This document shows, one piece after another, positions 27,509 to 36,174 of a stretch of DNA of 64,000 nucleotides. Each line of letters starts with the position of its first letter. Position 1 is the stretch's first letter. Source of the DNA: SM23-32 sp964434535 (GTDB lineage Bacteria > Planctomycetota > Brocadiia > SM23-32); contig CAYSWA010000011.1 of NCBI GenBank assembly GCA_964434535.1, forward strand, positions 1 to 64,000. Direction: 5' to 3'. The notes beneath the pieces were generated by a model. That model saw only the letters and a list, made by a program, of their open reading frames with translations. It did not search any database and had not been told where the DNA came from. Made by a program: the position numbers and the translations under genes.

Positions 27509-28886
27509 GGAGCACGTCCTCCATGATCCGCTCGTAGTTCGGAGCGTTCATCGCGCGGAAGAGCGCCTCGCCCTTGTGGAGCGTCTCGGCGTATTCGAGC
27601 TCGGGTTCGGAGTCAGCCACGATGCCGCCGCCGACCTGCGCGTAGGCCCGCCCGCCGGCGCGCACGATCGTGCGGATGGCGATGTTCAGGTCCATGCGCC
27701 CGTGGAACGAGACGTAGCCGATCGCGCCGGTGTAGACGCCGCGCGCGTGCGGCTCCAGCTCCTCGATGATCTCCATGGCGCGGATCTTCGGCGCCCCCGT
27801 GATCGAGCCGCCGGGGAAGGCCGCCCGCAGCAGCGTAAGCTCGTCCTCACGCGGGCGATACAGCCGCCCGCTCACCGTCGAGACCAGGTGGTGGACGGTC
27901 GAATACTCCTCGATGGCGGCGTGCTCGGCGACGGCGACCGTGCCGTAGTCGCAGACGCGGCCCAGGTCGTTGCGCTCCAGGTCCACGATCATGGCCAGCT
28001 CGGCGTGGTCCTTGGCGCTGGCGCGCAGCTCCTCGCGCATGCGGCGGTTGAACGCCTCGTCGCCCTCGCGCCGCGGGCGGGTGCCCTTGATCGGACGGGT
28101 GGTGACGCGGTCGCCCTCGACCAGCAGGAACCGCTCGGGCGAGGACGAGATCACCTCCAGCTCCGGGTAGCGCAGGTAGGCGGCGAACGGGGCGGGGTTC
28201 AGCGCGCGGAGGCGCGAGTAGACGGCCAGGCCGTCCGAGGGGCACTCGCCGGCGAAGCGCTGCGAGAGGTTGACCTGGAAGATGTCGCCGGCGGCGATGT
28301 ACTCGCGGGCGCGGCGCACGGCGCGCAGGTAGCCCTCGCGGGTGAAGTTCGAGCCCAGCTCGACCGGGGCCACGTCGAGGGCGGCTTCAGAAGCGGCGGG
28401 GCTGGGAACGTCCGGCTCGGCGCCGTCGGGGCCGACCCACTCGGTGACGGCGCGCCGGTGGTCGAAGACGAGCGCGCGGTCGTAGAGGGCGAGGTCGAAC
28501 TCGGGCACGTCGAGGTCGTATTCGCAACGTCGGGGGAGGCGTTCGACGCGGTGGCGCAGGTCGTAGGAGAAGTAGCCGACCGCCCCGCCGGCGAAGGGGA
28601 GGTCGAAGTCGTCGGGCAAGCGGAGCCGGTACCGGTCGAAGGCGCGGGAGAGCGCGCGGAAGGGATTGCCGGTCAGGCGCCGGCGCGCGCCGGCCCGGAG
28701 ATCATGGAAGTAGACGCGCCCGCCCCGGCAGGTGAGCCGCGCGAAGGGGTCGTAGCAGAGGATGGACCACCGGCCGAGCGGCGTGCCGACCTGCGCGCTC
28801 TCCAAGAGCGCGGGAAAGGGCCGGCCCGCCGCCCCCCGCAGATAGGCAAACGGCCGGCAGGTGTCTTCGATAGTCCGCCGCTGCAC
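27495..28886 (-). CDS. pabB: Aminodeoxychorismate synthase component I PabB
   Basis: A 463-residue chorismate-utilising enzyme. The active-site signature PIKGTRPRR contains the lysine that separates aminodeoxychorismate synthase (PIKGT) from anthranilate synthase TrpE (PIAGT). AAFPGGSITGAPKIRAMEII and VGGGIVADSEPELEYAET are also conserved. It starts with GTG at 28886, with GGGAGG 5 bases upstream. Neighbouring pabC and the folate-dependent metF operon make a local folate theme. Confidence 0.92.
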   Translation of the reverse strand: MQRRTIEDTCRPFAYLRGAAGRPFPALLESAQVGTPLGRWSILCYDPFARLTCRGGRVYFHDLRAGARRRLTGNPFRALSRAFDRYRLRLPDDFDLPFAGGAVGYFSYDLRHRVERLPRRCEYDLDVPEFDLALYDRALVFDHRRAVTEWVGPDGAEPDVPSPAASEAALDVAPVELGSNFTREGYLRAVRRAREYIAAGDIFQVNLSQRFAGECPSDGLAVYSRLRALNPAPFAAYLRYPELEVISSSPERFLLVEGDRVTTRPIKGTRPRREGDEAFNRRMREELRASAKDHAELAMIVDLERNDLGRVCDYGTVAVAEHAAIEEYSTVHHLVSTVSGRLYRPREDELTLLRAAFPGGSITGAPKIRAMEIIEELEPHARGVYTGAIGYVSFHGRMDLNIAIRTIVRAGGRAYAQVGGGIVADSEPELEYAETLHKGEALFRAMNAPNYERIMEDVLHGQP

Positions 28887-29263
28887 AGGTGCCTCCCGGT
28901 GAGTCCTGGGGGCCCGGCGCTGTCCGTCGGCAATCGAAGCCGGACAGCCCGTATCCCGTTAGGAATAGCACCGCGAAGCTCCGCCCGCAAGCGCGGCCCG
29001 ACCCCGGTTACCGGCAACGGCCGGACGCGACCCTCCTTCGCCCCGCGACGGCGGGGTTTCGGCGGGCAGGGCGGACCGCGTCCCTCCAGGCGAAGACTAC
29101 GGCGCTGCGGAGCGGCGTTCGTGCCTCTCAGCCTGACTCTTTTCCGTTCCTTCGTGCGTCCTTCGTGGGCTTCGTGGTGAGGGCCGTGCCGGCGCGCGGC
29201 GTTGATTGGCCGAGCGGCGCCGGCTAATCTGGTGGCGCCGATCCTCCACCACCGGAGAGCGCG
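28887..29263. other. Intergenic region with an inverted repeat and tandem CTTCGTG units
   Basis: No gene is seen in this divergent gap. GCTGTCCG (28919-28926) pairs with CGGACAGC (28941-28948), a stem upstream of pabB. Three copies of CTTCGTG sit at 29150-29156, 29161-29167 and 29170-29176, with a related GTTCGTG at 29117-29123. Confidence 0.55.
29150..29176 (-). repeat. Short-spaced CACGAAG heptamer repeat
   Basis: Three CTTCGTG units (CACGAAG on the minus strand) at 11- and 9-base spacing. ACCACGAAG-type clusters are a familiar kind of intergenic low-complexity repeat in planctomycete-like genomes, from memory; function unknown. Confidence 0.55.
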
Positions 29264-30409
29264 ATGCCGAACGAAGCCGAGGAGCCGACCAGGCGGGAGT
29301 TGAACCTGCGCGTCTTCCGGGGCGAGCCGGTGCCCCGCGTGCTCTTCCAGCCGCGCATGGAGCCGTGGTTCGCCTGGCAGCACGAGTTCGGCACCACGCC
29401 CGAGCCCTACGCCGAGATGAGCCTGCTGGACTTCTACGACGAGCTCGACCTCTCCATGCGCTACGTCCACTACTACACCGGCATGCCCGACCCCGTCCAG
29501 CGCCATTACGAGGACGAGGTGCGCGTGCGCCACGAACCCGCCCCGGACGGCAGCGGCGACGGCCTGACCGTCTGGCAGACGCCCCACGGCGAGCTGGTCC
29601 AGCGCGCGCACAGGACGGTGGACAAGACGTGGCGGACGGTCGGCTTCGCCGTCAAGACCCTCCGGGACCTGCGGGGGCTGAAGTGGCTGACGGAGCGGAC
29701 GCGCTACACATTCAGCGCGGAGGACTTCGCGCGCGGCAGCGCCTTCATCGCCGAGCGGGGCGAGCCGCAGTTCTGGGTCCCCAAGAGCCCCTACCAGGCG
29801 CTCTGCCAGGTATGGATGAAGCTGGACGACTTCATCTACGCCCTCGCCGACGCGCCCGAAGAGGTCGAGGAGGTGATGGCGGCGATCGACCGCGCCTACG
29901 ACCCCCTCTACGAGGGCATCATCGCCTCGGGCCAGGTCAGCATCGTGAACTTCGGCGAGAACATCCACGACCACCTCCTCTCGCCGCGCTACTTCGCGCG
30001 CTACCTGGCGCCGTGGTACGAGAAGCGCTCGGGCCAACTGCGCGGGGCGGGCATCTTCACCCACGTGCACATCGACGGCTACTTCCACTCCCTGCTGCCC
30101 CAGCTCGCCGCTCTTCCCTTCGACGGGCTGGAGGCGCTCACGCCCGAGCCCCAGGGCGACGTGAGCCTGGAGGAGATGGCCGAGAACATCGGCGACAAGG
30201 TGCTGCTGGACGGCATCCCGGCCATCTACTTCACGCCGACCTACCCCCTGGAGCGGCTCGCCGAGTGCGTGGAGCGGATCGTCGAACTGTTCCACCCCCG
30301 GCTGGTGCTCGGCATCTCGGACGAGATCCCCGAGGGCGCCGGCGAGCGGGAGATCGAGAAGGTGCGCTGGGTCAGCGACTACTGCCGCCGCACGGCGGGC
30401 GAGGTCTGA
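29264..30409 (+). CDS. Uroporphyrinogen-decarboxylase-superfamily protein
   Basis: A 381-residue single-domain (beta/alpha)8 protein with the layout of the UROD superfamily, which includes HemE and corrinoid/cobalamin-linked methyltransferases such as MtaA. The HemE N-terminal substrate loop (RQAGR) is absent, so haem synthesis is unlikely. A histidine-rich stretch THVHIDGYFH (around residue 265) is where MtaA-type proteins carry a zinc-binding His-x-Cys; here it is His-x-His. It stands alone between pabB and the Mla operon. Role unknown; a methyltransferase-like reaction is a guess. Confidence 0.7.
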   Translation: MPNEAEEPTRRELNLRVFRGEPVPRVLFQPRMEPWFAWQHEFGTTPEPYAEMSLLDFYDELDLSMRYVHYYTGMPDPVQRHYEDEVRVRHEPAPDGSGDGLTVWQTPHGELVQRAHRTVDKTWRTVGFAVKTLRDLRGLKWLTERTRYTFSAEDFARGSAFIAERGEPQFWVPKSPYQALCQVWMKLDDFIYALADAPEEVEEVMAAIDRAYDPLYEGIIASGQVSIVNFGENIHDHLLSPRYFARYLAPWYEKRSGQLRGAGIFTHVHIDGYFHSLLPQLAALPFDGLEALTPEPQGDVSLEEMAENIGDKVLLDGIPAIYFTPTYPLERLAECVERIVELFHPRLVLGISDEIPEGAGEREIEKVRWVSDYCRRTAGEV

Positions 30410-30530
30410 AGTCAGAAGGATGAAGGATGAAGTAACGGCGCTCACACATCATCACTATCGCTCGTGCTCTTGCGCTTTCTCTGGCCGTTGCCGTTCGCCG
30501 TTGCCGTGCAATCCGCAATCGCTTCCTGCC

Positions 30531-30559
30531 TTGCCTTCGCCCTCGGCCGGGGCTATGCT
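30531..30559 (+). promoter_or_regulatory. Promoter of the Mla-like operon
   Basis: TTGCCT (30531-30536), a 17-base spacer and TATGCT (30554-30559), with the ATG of the first gene 32 bases further on. Confidence 0.55.
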
Positions 30560-30591
30560 AATCGGCGAGACCACGCCGGCCGGGGATCACC

Positions 30592-31737
30592 ATGGCAGGG
30601 ACCAACAGCGAAATGCAGACCGCTTCCGTCGAGGGCGAGCCGGGCGACGGCGGCGCGTTTCGGCTGACCTTCCGGGGGCGGATGGACGCCGACACGACGG
30701 CCCGGCTCTGGCGGCGGTCACTCCGGTTGCTCGGCGGTGAGGCGCCGGAGCGGCTGGTGGTGGACGCGAGCGGGGTGGACTACTGCGACGGGGCGGGTGT
30801 GGCGCTGCTGCTGCGGCTGCGGCGCCGCCAGGACGCGGCCGGCGGCGAGATGGGCGTCGAGGGCCTGCCGGAAGAGGCCCGACGGTTGCTGGAGCAGTTC
30901 GATCCCGATGATCTGGACGCCGGCCGCTACCTGCGCGAGCGCCGGGTCGGCGCCATCGAGGGGCTGGGCCGGGCCACGGCGGCGCTGCTGGGGGACCTGC
31001 GGCGGCAGGTCGAGTTCACCGGCGAGGTGCTGGTCGCCCTCGGCGGCGTCGTCGCCCATCCCCGCCGCGTGCGATGGAAGGACGTCTTCGTCGTCATCGA
31101 GAGGGTCGGCCCCGACGCGCTGCTGATCGTCGCGCTGGTCGGGTTCCTGATGGGCCTGATCATGTCGTTCGAGGCGGCGGTGATCCTGCAGCAGTTCGGC
31201 GTGGAGGTGCTGGTGGCGAAGTTCATCGGCCTGGCGCTGATCCGGGAGCTGGGGCCGCTGGTGACGGCGGTGGTGCTGGCGGGGCGGTCCGGCTCGTCCT
31301 TCGCCGCCGAGCTCGGCACGATGGAGCTGAACGACGAGATCAGCGCGATCCGCACGATGGGGCTGGAGCCGGTGCGGCTGCTGGTGGTGGCGCGCGTGAT
31401 CGCGGCGGTCACCATGATGCCGCCGCTGACCGTCTTCTTCGACCTGGCCGGCATCATCGGCGGGGCGTTCGTCATGCTGCCGCTCGGCATCCCGCTGGTG
31501 ACCTACGCCAACCAGGTGCTCGACCCGGTGGAGATGACGGACGTGTTGGGCGGGCTTTTCAAGGCCGTGGTGCTCGGCCTGCTGGTGGGGGGGATCGGCT
31601 GCCTGCGCGGCCTCCAGACCGGGCGCAGCGCCAGGGGCGTCGGCGAGGCGACCACCAGCGCCGTGGTCAGCGGCATCATCCTGATCGCCCTGGCCAGCGG
31701 GGTCTTCGCGGTCGTCTTCTATTACCTGGGCATCTGA
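30592..31737 (+). CDS. mlaE: MlaE-type permease with an N-terminal STAS domain
   Basis: Permease of an MCE/Mla ATP-driven lipid transporter of the inner membrane. Residues about 20-110 form a STAS domain (RLVVDASGVDYCDGAGVALLLRL), corresponding to the separate MlaB protein of E. coli. Residues 130-381 are the MlaE domain with five or six helices and the motif ELGPLVTAVVLAGRSGSSFAAELGTM. STAS fusion to MlaE is common outside Proteobacteria. GGGGATC precedes the ATG. The ATPase, MCE protein and lipoprotein follow in one operon. Confidence 0.9.
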   Translation: MAGTNSEMQTASVEGEPGDGGAFRLTFRGRMDADTTARLWRRSLRLLGGEAPERLVVDASGVDYCDGAGVALLLRLRRRQDAAGGEMGVEGLPEEARRLLEQFDPDDLDAGRYLRERRVGAIEGLGRATAALLGDLRRQVEFTGEVLVALGGVVAHPRRVRWKDVFVVIERVGPDALLIVALVGFLMGLIMSFEAAVILQQFGVEVLVAKFIGLALIRELGPLVTAVVLAGRSGSSFAAELGTMELNDEISAIRTMGLEPVRLLVVARVIAAVTMMPPLTVFFDLAGIIGGAFVMLPLGIPLVTYANQVLDPVEMTDVLGGLFKAVVLGLLVGGIGCLRGLQTGRSARGVGEATTSAVVSGIILIALASGVFAVVFYYLGI

Positions 31738-31739
31738 GC

Positions 31740-32534
31740 ATGGACGAGGGCAACGGCGCCGCGATCCGCGTGGAGGGCCTCACGGCCGGCTACGGCGACG
31801 AGATCGTGATCGAGGACGTGAGCCTGGAGGTCGGCTCGGGCGAGGTCTTCGTCATCGTCGGCGCCTCCGGCTGCGGCAAGAGCACGCTGCTCAGGCACAT
31901 GGTGGGCCTGCATCGGCCGCTGGCCGGGCGGGTGCTGATCGGCGGGCGCGACCTGGCGGCCGCCGGCGAGGCCGAGCGGCGCCACATCCTGCGCAACGTC
32001 GGCGTCACCTACCAGAGCGGCGCCCTGTTCGGATCCATGACCTTGCTGGAGAACGTGCGGTTCCCGCTGGAGGAGCTGACCGACCTGCCCGAGGAGGCGA
32101 TGGACATGATCGCCATGATGAAGCTGCGCCAGGTCGGCCTCGGGCCCTACGCGGACTACATGCCCGCCGAGCTGAGCGGCGGGATGCGCAAGCGCGCCGC
32201 CATCGCCCGCGCCATGGCGATGGATCCGGAGATCCTCTGCCTGGACGAGCCGTCGGCCGGGCTCGACCCCGTGACGGCGGCCGGGCTGGACGAGCTGATC
32301 CTGCGCCTTGCCCGCGGCCTGAAGGCCACCTTCTTCGTCGTCTCGCACGAGCTGGCCAGCATCTTCACCATCGCCGACCGCGTGGCCATGCTCGACGGCG
32401 AGGCCCGCACCGTCATCGCCACCGGACCACCGGCCGAGCTGCGCGACCACAGCGACGACGAGCGCGTGCGGGCGTTCTTCCAACGCCGCGCCATGGAGCT
32501 GCGCGAGGGCCGCAACGAGACCCATACCCGCTGA
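31740..32534 (+). CDS. mlaF: MlaF-type ABC transporter ATPase
   Basis: A 264-residue ATPase driving lipid transport through MlaE. Walker A is GASGCGKST, the Q-loop is TYQSGALFGSMT, the signature is LSGGMRKRAAIARA, Walker B is ILCLDEPSAGLDP and the switch is VSHE. SGALF after the Q-loop and the GMRKR signature are typical of the MlaF/Mkl subgroup. The ATG follows the mlaE stop by 2 bases. Confidence 0.93.
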   Translation: MDEGNGAAIRVEGLTAGYGDEIVIEDVSLEVGSGEVFVIVGASGCGKSTLLRHMVGLHRPLAGRVLIGGRDLAAAGEAERRHILRNVGVTYQSGALFGSMTLLENVRFPLEELTDLPEEAMDMIAMMKLRQVGLGPYADYMPAELSGGMRKRAAIARAMAMDPEILCLDEPSAGLDPVTAAGLDELILRLARGLKATFFVVSHELASIFTIADRVAMLDGEARTVIATGPPAELRDHSDDERVRAFFQRRAMELREGRNETHTR

Positions 32535-32555
32535 CCAGCCGGAGACGGGAGGCCG

Positions 32556-33620
32556 ATGACCACCCAAGCGAACTACTTCAAGATCGGCCTGTTCACGCTC
32601 GCCGCCACGGCGCTGCTGGTCGTCGTCATCGTCGTCCTCGGCGCCGGGGCCTTCCTGAAGGACAGGGCCGTCATCGAGACCTACCTCGATGAGAGCATCC
32701 AGGGCATCGAGCTCGGCTCGCCGGTCAAGTACCGCGGCGTCCACGTCGGCACCGTCCACAGCATCATGTTCACCTACAACGTCTATGAGACCGAGAAGCC
32801 GTTCGGCGAGCGGCGCGGCTACGTGCTGCTGCGCATGGCCGTCTCGCCGCGTGTGATCGAGCGGGCGAAACCGCACGGTTTCCGGCGCACCCTCGCCGAC
32901 CTGGTCGAGCAGGGCCTGCACGTGCGTCTGCGCCCACAGGGCCTGACCGGACTCGCCTACGTCGAGATGGACTACGTGCCCCCCGGGCGCTACAAGGAGC
33001 TGTCCTTCGACTGGCGGCCCCAGTACCCCTACGTCCCTTCGGCGCCGAGCGTCACGGCGAGCCTGGAGGAAGCCGTCTTCAGCATCACCGAGACGCTCGA
33101 ACGCCTGGAGGAGGCCGACCTGGGCCAGATCGCCACGGACGTCGGCGAGCTGGTCGACGCGGTCGGCCAGCTCCTGGCCGAGGCCCGCACCTCGCCCCTG
33201 CACGAGCAAGCCGTCGGGCTGCTCAACGAGGCCCGGGAGACGAACGCCAGGCTCCGCCAGGTGCTCGATAAGCCCGAGATCGACTCGCTGGTGGACGGGG
33301 CGGCGGGCGCCGCCTCCGCCCTGCACGAGATCGCCGAGGACTCGCGCAGGGACGTGCGCGAGATCGTGTCGGACCTGCGCCGGGTCTCCGCCGACCTGAA
33401 GGCCTCAACCGCCAGCCTGCCCGCGGCGATCGAGGACCTTACCACGGCCATGGCCCGCCTCAATGCGCTCATCTCCCGCCAGCAGCGCCAGATAGCCTCA
33501 ACGATAGAGAACCTCGAGGCCGCCTCCGGCCACGTGCGCGAACTCGCCGACGAGGCCCGGCGCTACCCCGCCCGCATCTTCTTCGGCGAACCCCCTCCCC
33601 CATCGGAGCCCACAGAATGA
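32556..33620 (+). CDS. mlaD: MlaD/MCE-domain substrate-binding protein
   Basis: A 354-residue periplasmic MCE protein anchored by one N-terminal helix (IGLFTLAATALLVVVIVVLGAG). The MCE domain spans about 40-145 (GIELGSPVKYRGVHVGTV). The long C-terminal part (175-335) is helical with heptad-like leucines, which would form a coiled tube as in longer MCE proteins (PqiB/LetB-like or Mce1). GGAG precedes the ATG. Its final TGA overlaps the ATG of the lipoprotein gene. Confidence 0.9.
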   Translation: MTTQANYFKIGLFTLAATALLVVVIVVLGAGAFLKDRAVIETYLDESIQGIELGSPVKYRGVHVGTVHSIMFTYNVYETEKPFGERRGYVLLRMAVSPRVIERAKPHGFRRTLADLVEQGLHVRLRPQGLTGLAYVEMDYVPPGRYKELSFDWRPQYPYVPSAPSVTASLEEAVFSITETLERLEEADLGQIATDVGELVDAVGQLLAEARTSPLHEQAVGLLNEARETNARLRQVLDKPEIDSLVDGAAGAASALHEIAEDSRRDVREIVSDLRRVSADLKASTASLPAAIEDLTTAMARLNALISRQQRQIASTIENLEAASGHVRELADEARRYPARIFFGEPPPPSEPTE

Positions 33621-34258
33621 CCCCGACGAGACGGCTGCCGATCGCTTGTGCCACGCTGGCGCTGCTCGCCCTCGGGGCGGGCTGCGTGAGCGTGCGCAGG
33701 GGCTACCCCGAGAAGCGCCGCTACATGCTCCACGTCGAGCGCGAGGGGCCGACGGCGATCCCGTCGCAGGGCGGGCTTCCTACCCTTGTCATCGAGCGAT
33801 TCGGCGCGGCGCCCCCCTTCGCGGGCAAGGGCTTCGTCTACCGCACGGGCGAGGCAAGGTATGAGTCCGACTTCTACAACGAGTTCTTCGTGCCCCCGGC
33901 GGCGATGGTCACCGAGCAGACGCGGGCCTGGCTCGCCGGCTCCGGCCTGTTCGGCACAATGGCGCGCTCGGCCGCCTACGTGCAGCCGGACTACGCGTTG
34001 GACGGAATGGTGACGGCCATCTACGGGGACTATTCGGACCCGGCCGGCCCCCTGGCCGTGCTCGAGGTGCAGTTGGCGCTGATCCGTGAGCCCCTCGGCG
34101 AAGCCACGGTCTCGCACCACCTGTCCCACAGGGCCTCGGTGCCGGCCCCCGGGGGCACACCGCAGGCGCTGGTGGCCGGCTGGGGCCAGGGGCTGCGGGA
34201 GGCGCTCCAGCGGTTCGAACAGGCGCTGCGGGAGGACTTGCCCCGCGCGGCGCCTTAG
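33617..34258 (+). CDS. PqiC-like outer-membrane lipoprotein of the MCE transporter
   Basis: A 213-residue lipoprotein with signal peptide and lipobox LGAGC (Cys near residue 23). The mature part has the ABC-transporter auxiliary component character of the PqiC/DUF330 family: a Tyr-rich region, PTLVIERFGAAPPFAGKGFVYR and a terminal amphipathic helix. PqiC forms the outer-membrane end of MCE transport systems. ATGA overlap with mlaD supports membership of the same complex. Confidence 0.8.
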   Translation: MTPTRRLPIACATLALLALGAGCVSVRRGYPEKRRYMLHVEREGPTAIPSQGGLPTLVIERFGAAPPFAGKGFVYRTGEARYESDFYNEFFVPPAAMVTEQTRAWLAGSGLFGTMARSAAYVQPDYALDGMVTAIYGDYSDPAGPLAVLEVQLALIREPLGEATVSHHLSHRASVPAPGGTPQALVAGWGQGLREALQRFEQALREDLPRAAP

Positions 34259-34275
34259 GCGCCCCTATAAGTCCC

Positions 34276-34295
34276 ATAGGTCCCATGGGACCTAT
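34276..34295. repeat. Perfect 20-bp palindrome of a dispersed repeat
   Basis: ATAGGTCCCATGGGACCTAT reads identically on both strands and overlaps the rnc stop codon. It sits between two convergent genes beside ATAAGTCCCAT, which recurs at 38062-38072, and could act as a bidirectional terminator or a REP-like element. Confidence 0.6.
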
Positions 34296-34981
34296 TCTCT
34301 CCACCCGGGGAAGAGCCGGTCCAGCGCCTCGCGCGCCGCTTCCTGCTCGGCCGCCTTCTTGGTGGAGCCTCGTCCCGCGCCCTGCCGCTTGCCGTCGACC
34401 TCGACCACGGCCTCGTATTCGCGCGCGTGGTCGGGGCCGGCCCTGTGCACGACCTCGTAGCGCGGCACGGGCCCCCCGTGCGCCTGGACGCGCTCCTGGA
34501 GGATGGACTTCCAGGTCGACGGCTCGGGGCGGCTGCGCGCCCGCGCGACCTCCGGCCCGAGCGTGCGCAGCACGAAGCGCCGGGCCGCCCCGAGGCCCCC
34601 GTCCAGGAAGATGGCCCCCACCGCCGCCTCGTAGACGTTGGCGACCATCGAGCCGGGGTATCGCTCGCGCTGCTGGAGGCCCTCGTCCACGCGCAGGAAC
34701 CGCGGCAGCCCCATCGCGCGGCCGACGCGCGCCATCGTCGCCCGGCTCACCACGGAGGACTTGATGATCGTCATCTCTCCCTCGGTCAGGTCGGGCCAGG
34801 TCTCAAACAGGTGCAGGGAGACGATCAGCCCCACCACGGCGTCGCCGAGGAACTCCAGCCGCTCGTTCGCCGGCCGCTCCTCGGAGCGGATCGACGCATG
34901 CGTCATGGCCCGCTCCAGCAGCTTCACGTCCTCGAAGCGGTAGTCGAGCAGCTCCTGAAGCTCGCCGAGCCCCTCAGCCAT
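34292..34981 (-). CDS. rnc: Ribonuclease III
   Basis: RNase III cleaves double-stranded RNA in rRNA processing and mRNA control. The 229-residue product has the endonuclease domain with the signature NERLEFLGDAV (catalytic Glu and Asp), EAAVGAIFLDGG, and a C-terminal double-stranded-RNA-binding domain (about 155-229; GRGSTKKAAEQEAAREAL). ATG at 34981 (MAEGLGELQ) follows AAGGGG by 6 bases and was preferred to an ATG 6 codons upstream. It overlaps the end of the glycosidase gene by 8 bases. Confidence 0.94.
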   Translation of the reverse strand: MAEGLGELQELLDYRFEDVKLLERAMTHASIRSEERPANERLEFLGDAVVGLIVSLHLFETWPDLTEGEMTIIKSSVVSRATMARVGRAMGLPRFLRVDEGLQQRERYPGSMVANVYEAAVGAIFLDGGLGAARRFVLRTLGPEVARARSRPEPSTWKSILQERVQAHGGPVPRYEVVHRAGPDHAREYEAVVEVDGKRQGAGRGSTKKAAEQEAAREALDRLFPGWRE

Positions 34982-36173
34982 CCTCGTCCCCTTCTGCATC
35001 GGACCTCCGCACGTCGTCCAGCAGGGGCGTTGCGCCGGCCTCCACGCAGGCGGCGGCGTAGACGTACATCGCCGCCGACCAGGTCTGCCAATCCTGCCCG
35101 CAAGGAGTTCCGTCCTGCGCGCGGAACCACTCGTTGAACCCGAACTGCACGTCCTTCTCCCGCGCCGGTCGCACCAGCTCCGTCAGTGCGGCGAGCTTCC
35201 GCCGGCCCAGCCGGGGCCGCCCGGCCGCGACGGCCGCCGCCACGTAGAAGCCACAGATGAACGGCCAGACCCCGCCGTTGTGGTATTCGCCCGGGCGGCC
35301 GTAGGTCTCGTAGCGAGGGCGCCAGTCGGGGTGATCGGGCTGGACGTAGGGGAACAGGCACGGGGGCAGGTCCAGCGCGAGCTGTGCGCCCTCGCGCAAT
35401 GCGTCGCACTCGCCCTCCACCCAGGCCAGCAGCGCCCGCGAGCGCGAGCGCGACGCCACGCCGAGCAGCACCGCCAGGCTGTTGCCGAGCAGGTCGAACC
35501 GTTCGCTGCTGTAGAGCTTGTAGGACCAGAAGGCGTAGTAAGGCTTGTGGGGCAGCACCAGGCCCTCGTGCACGTGGCGGTGGCGGTGTTCGGCGGTCAC
35601 GGCGAAGCGGTTCATCATCTCGCGCAGCGTCGCGGCCCGCTCGTGCTCGCCGTAGAGCCGCAGGCAGCCGTGGAGCAGCGCGTTGACGTAGAGCGGGAAG
35701 CCGGGCACCCACTGCTCGTCGCGCCAGTCGCTGGTGGGCTGCTGGGCGACGATCACGCGGTCCTCGGGGCTCTGGTAGGCCATCCAGCGCAGCGCCTTCG
35801 CGGCGGCCTCGGCCAGGAAGTCCGCCTGCCCGGTCGCGCGACGGTAGAGCGCCAGCCCGATCAGGAACAGCGGCGTGGTGTCGCTGGCGCCCAGGTCGTC
35901 GGCATCGTGGGCCAGCCCCGGCACGTGGCCCAGCGGGCTCTGGTTCTTCGCCAGCCACTCCAGCACGCGGCGGATCTGCCTGACCAGGTCCTCGTCCCCG
36001 GAGACGAGTATGCCGGGGGAGGAGATCATCAGGTCCCGCGTATAGGGCTCGGGGTAGCCCCAGCCGGCGGTGCGGGGCAGGCCGTGGTAGGGCCCGTGCG
36101 CGTTGTGGCGCAGCACCTCCATGGCGGCCTCCCGGGCCTCGCGCACGGCGGCGTTGAGCGGCTTCGGTGCCAT
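34974..36173 (-). CDS. (alpha/alpha)6-barrel glycoside hydrolase, GH100 or debranching-like
   Basis: A 399-residue soluble protein with repeated hairpin helices and aromatic loops typical of six-hairpin glycosidases. GYPEPYTRDLMISSPG near the start and YHNGGVWPFICGFYVAA in the C-terminal half resemble amylo-1,6-glucosidase and alkaline/neutral invertase (GH100) active-site segments. There is no signal peptide. The ATG follows one base after the glycosyltransferase stop, so it belongs with the GT4 and PIG-L genes. Family level is moderately sure; the substrate may be an intracellular glycoside. Confidence 0.65.
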   Translation of the reverse strand: MAPKPLNAAVREAREAAMEVLRHNAHGPYHGLPRTAGWGYPEPYTRDLMISSPGILVSGDEDLVRQIRRVLEWLAKNQSPLGHVPGLAHDADDLGASDTTPLFLIGLALYRRATGQADFLAEAAAKALRWMAYQSPEDRVIVAQQPTSDWRDEQWVPGFPLYVNALLHGCLRLYGEHERAATLREMMNRFAVTAEHRHRHVHEGLVLPHKPYYAFWSYKLYSSERFDLLGNSLAVLLGVASRSRSRALLAWVEGECDALREGAQLALDLPPCLFPYVQPDHPDWRPRYETYGRPGEYHNGGVWPFICGFYVAAAVAAGRPRLGRRKLAALTELVRPAREKDVQFGFNEWFRAQDGTPCGQDWQTWSAAMYVYAAACVEAGATPLLDDVRRSDAEGDEDG

Positions 36174-36174
36174 C

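Noticed and set aside
33909..34304. Small frame beginning MERIGPMGPMGLIGA
   Set aside because: Its N-terminus is a translation of the palindromic repeat; the remainder is antisense to the lipoprotein gene.
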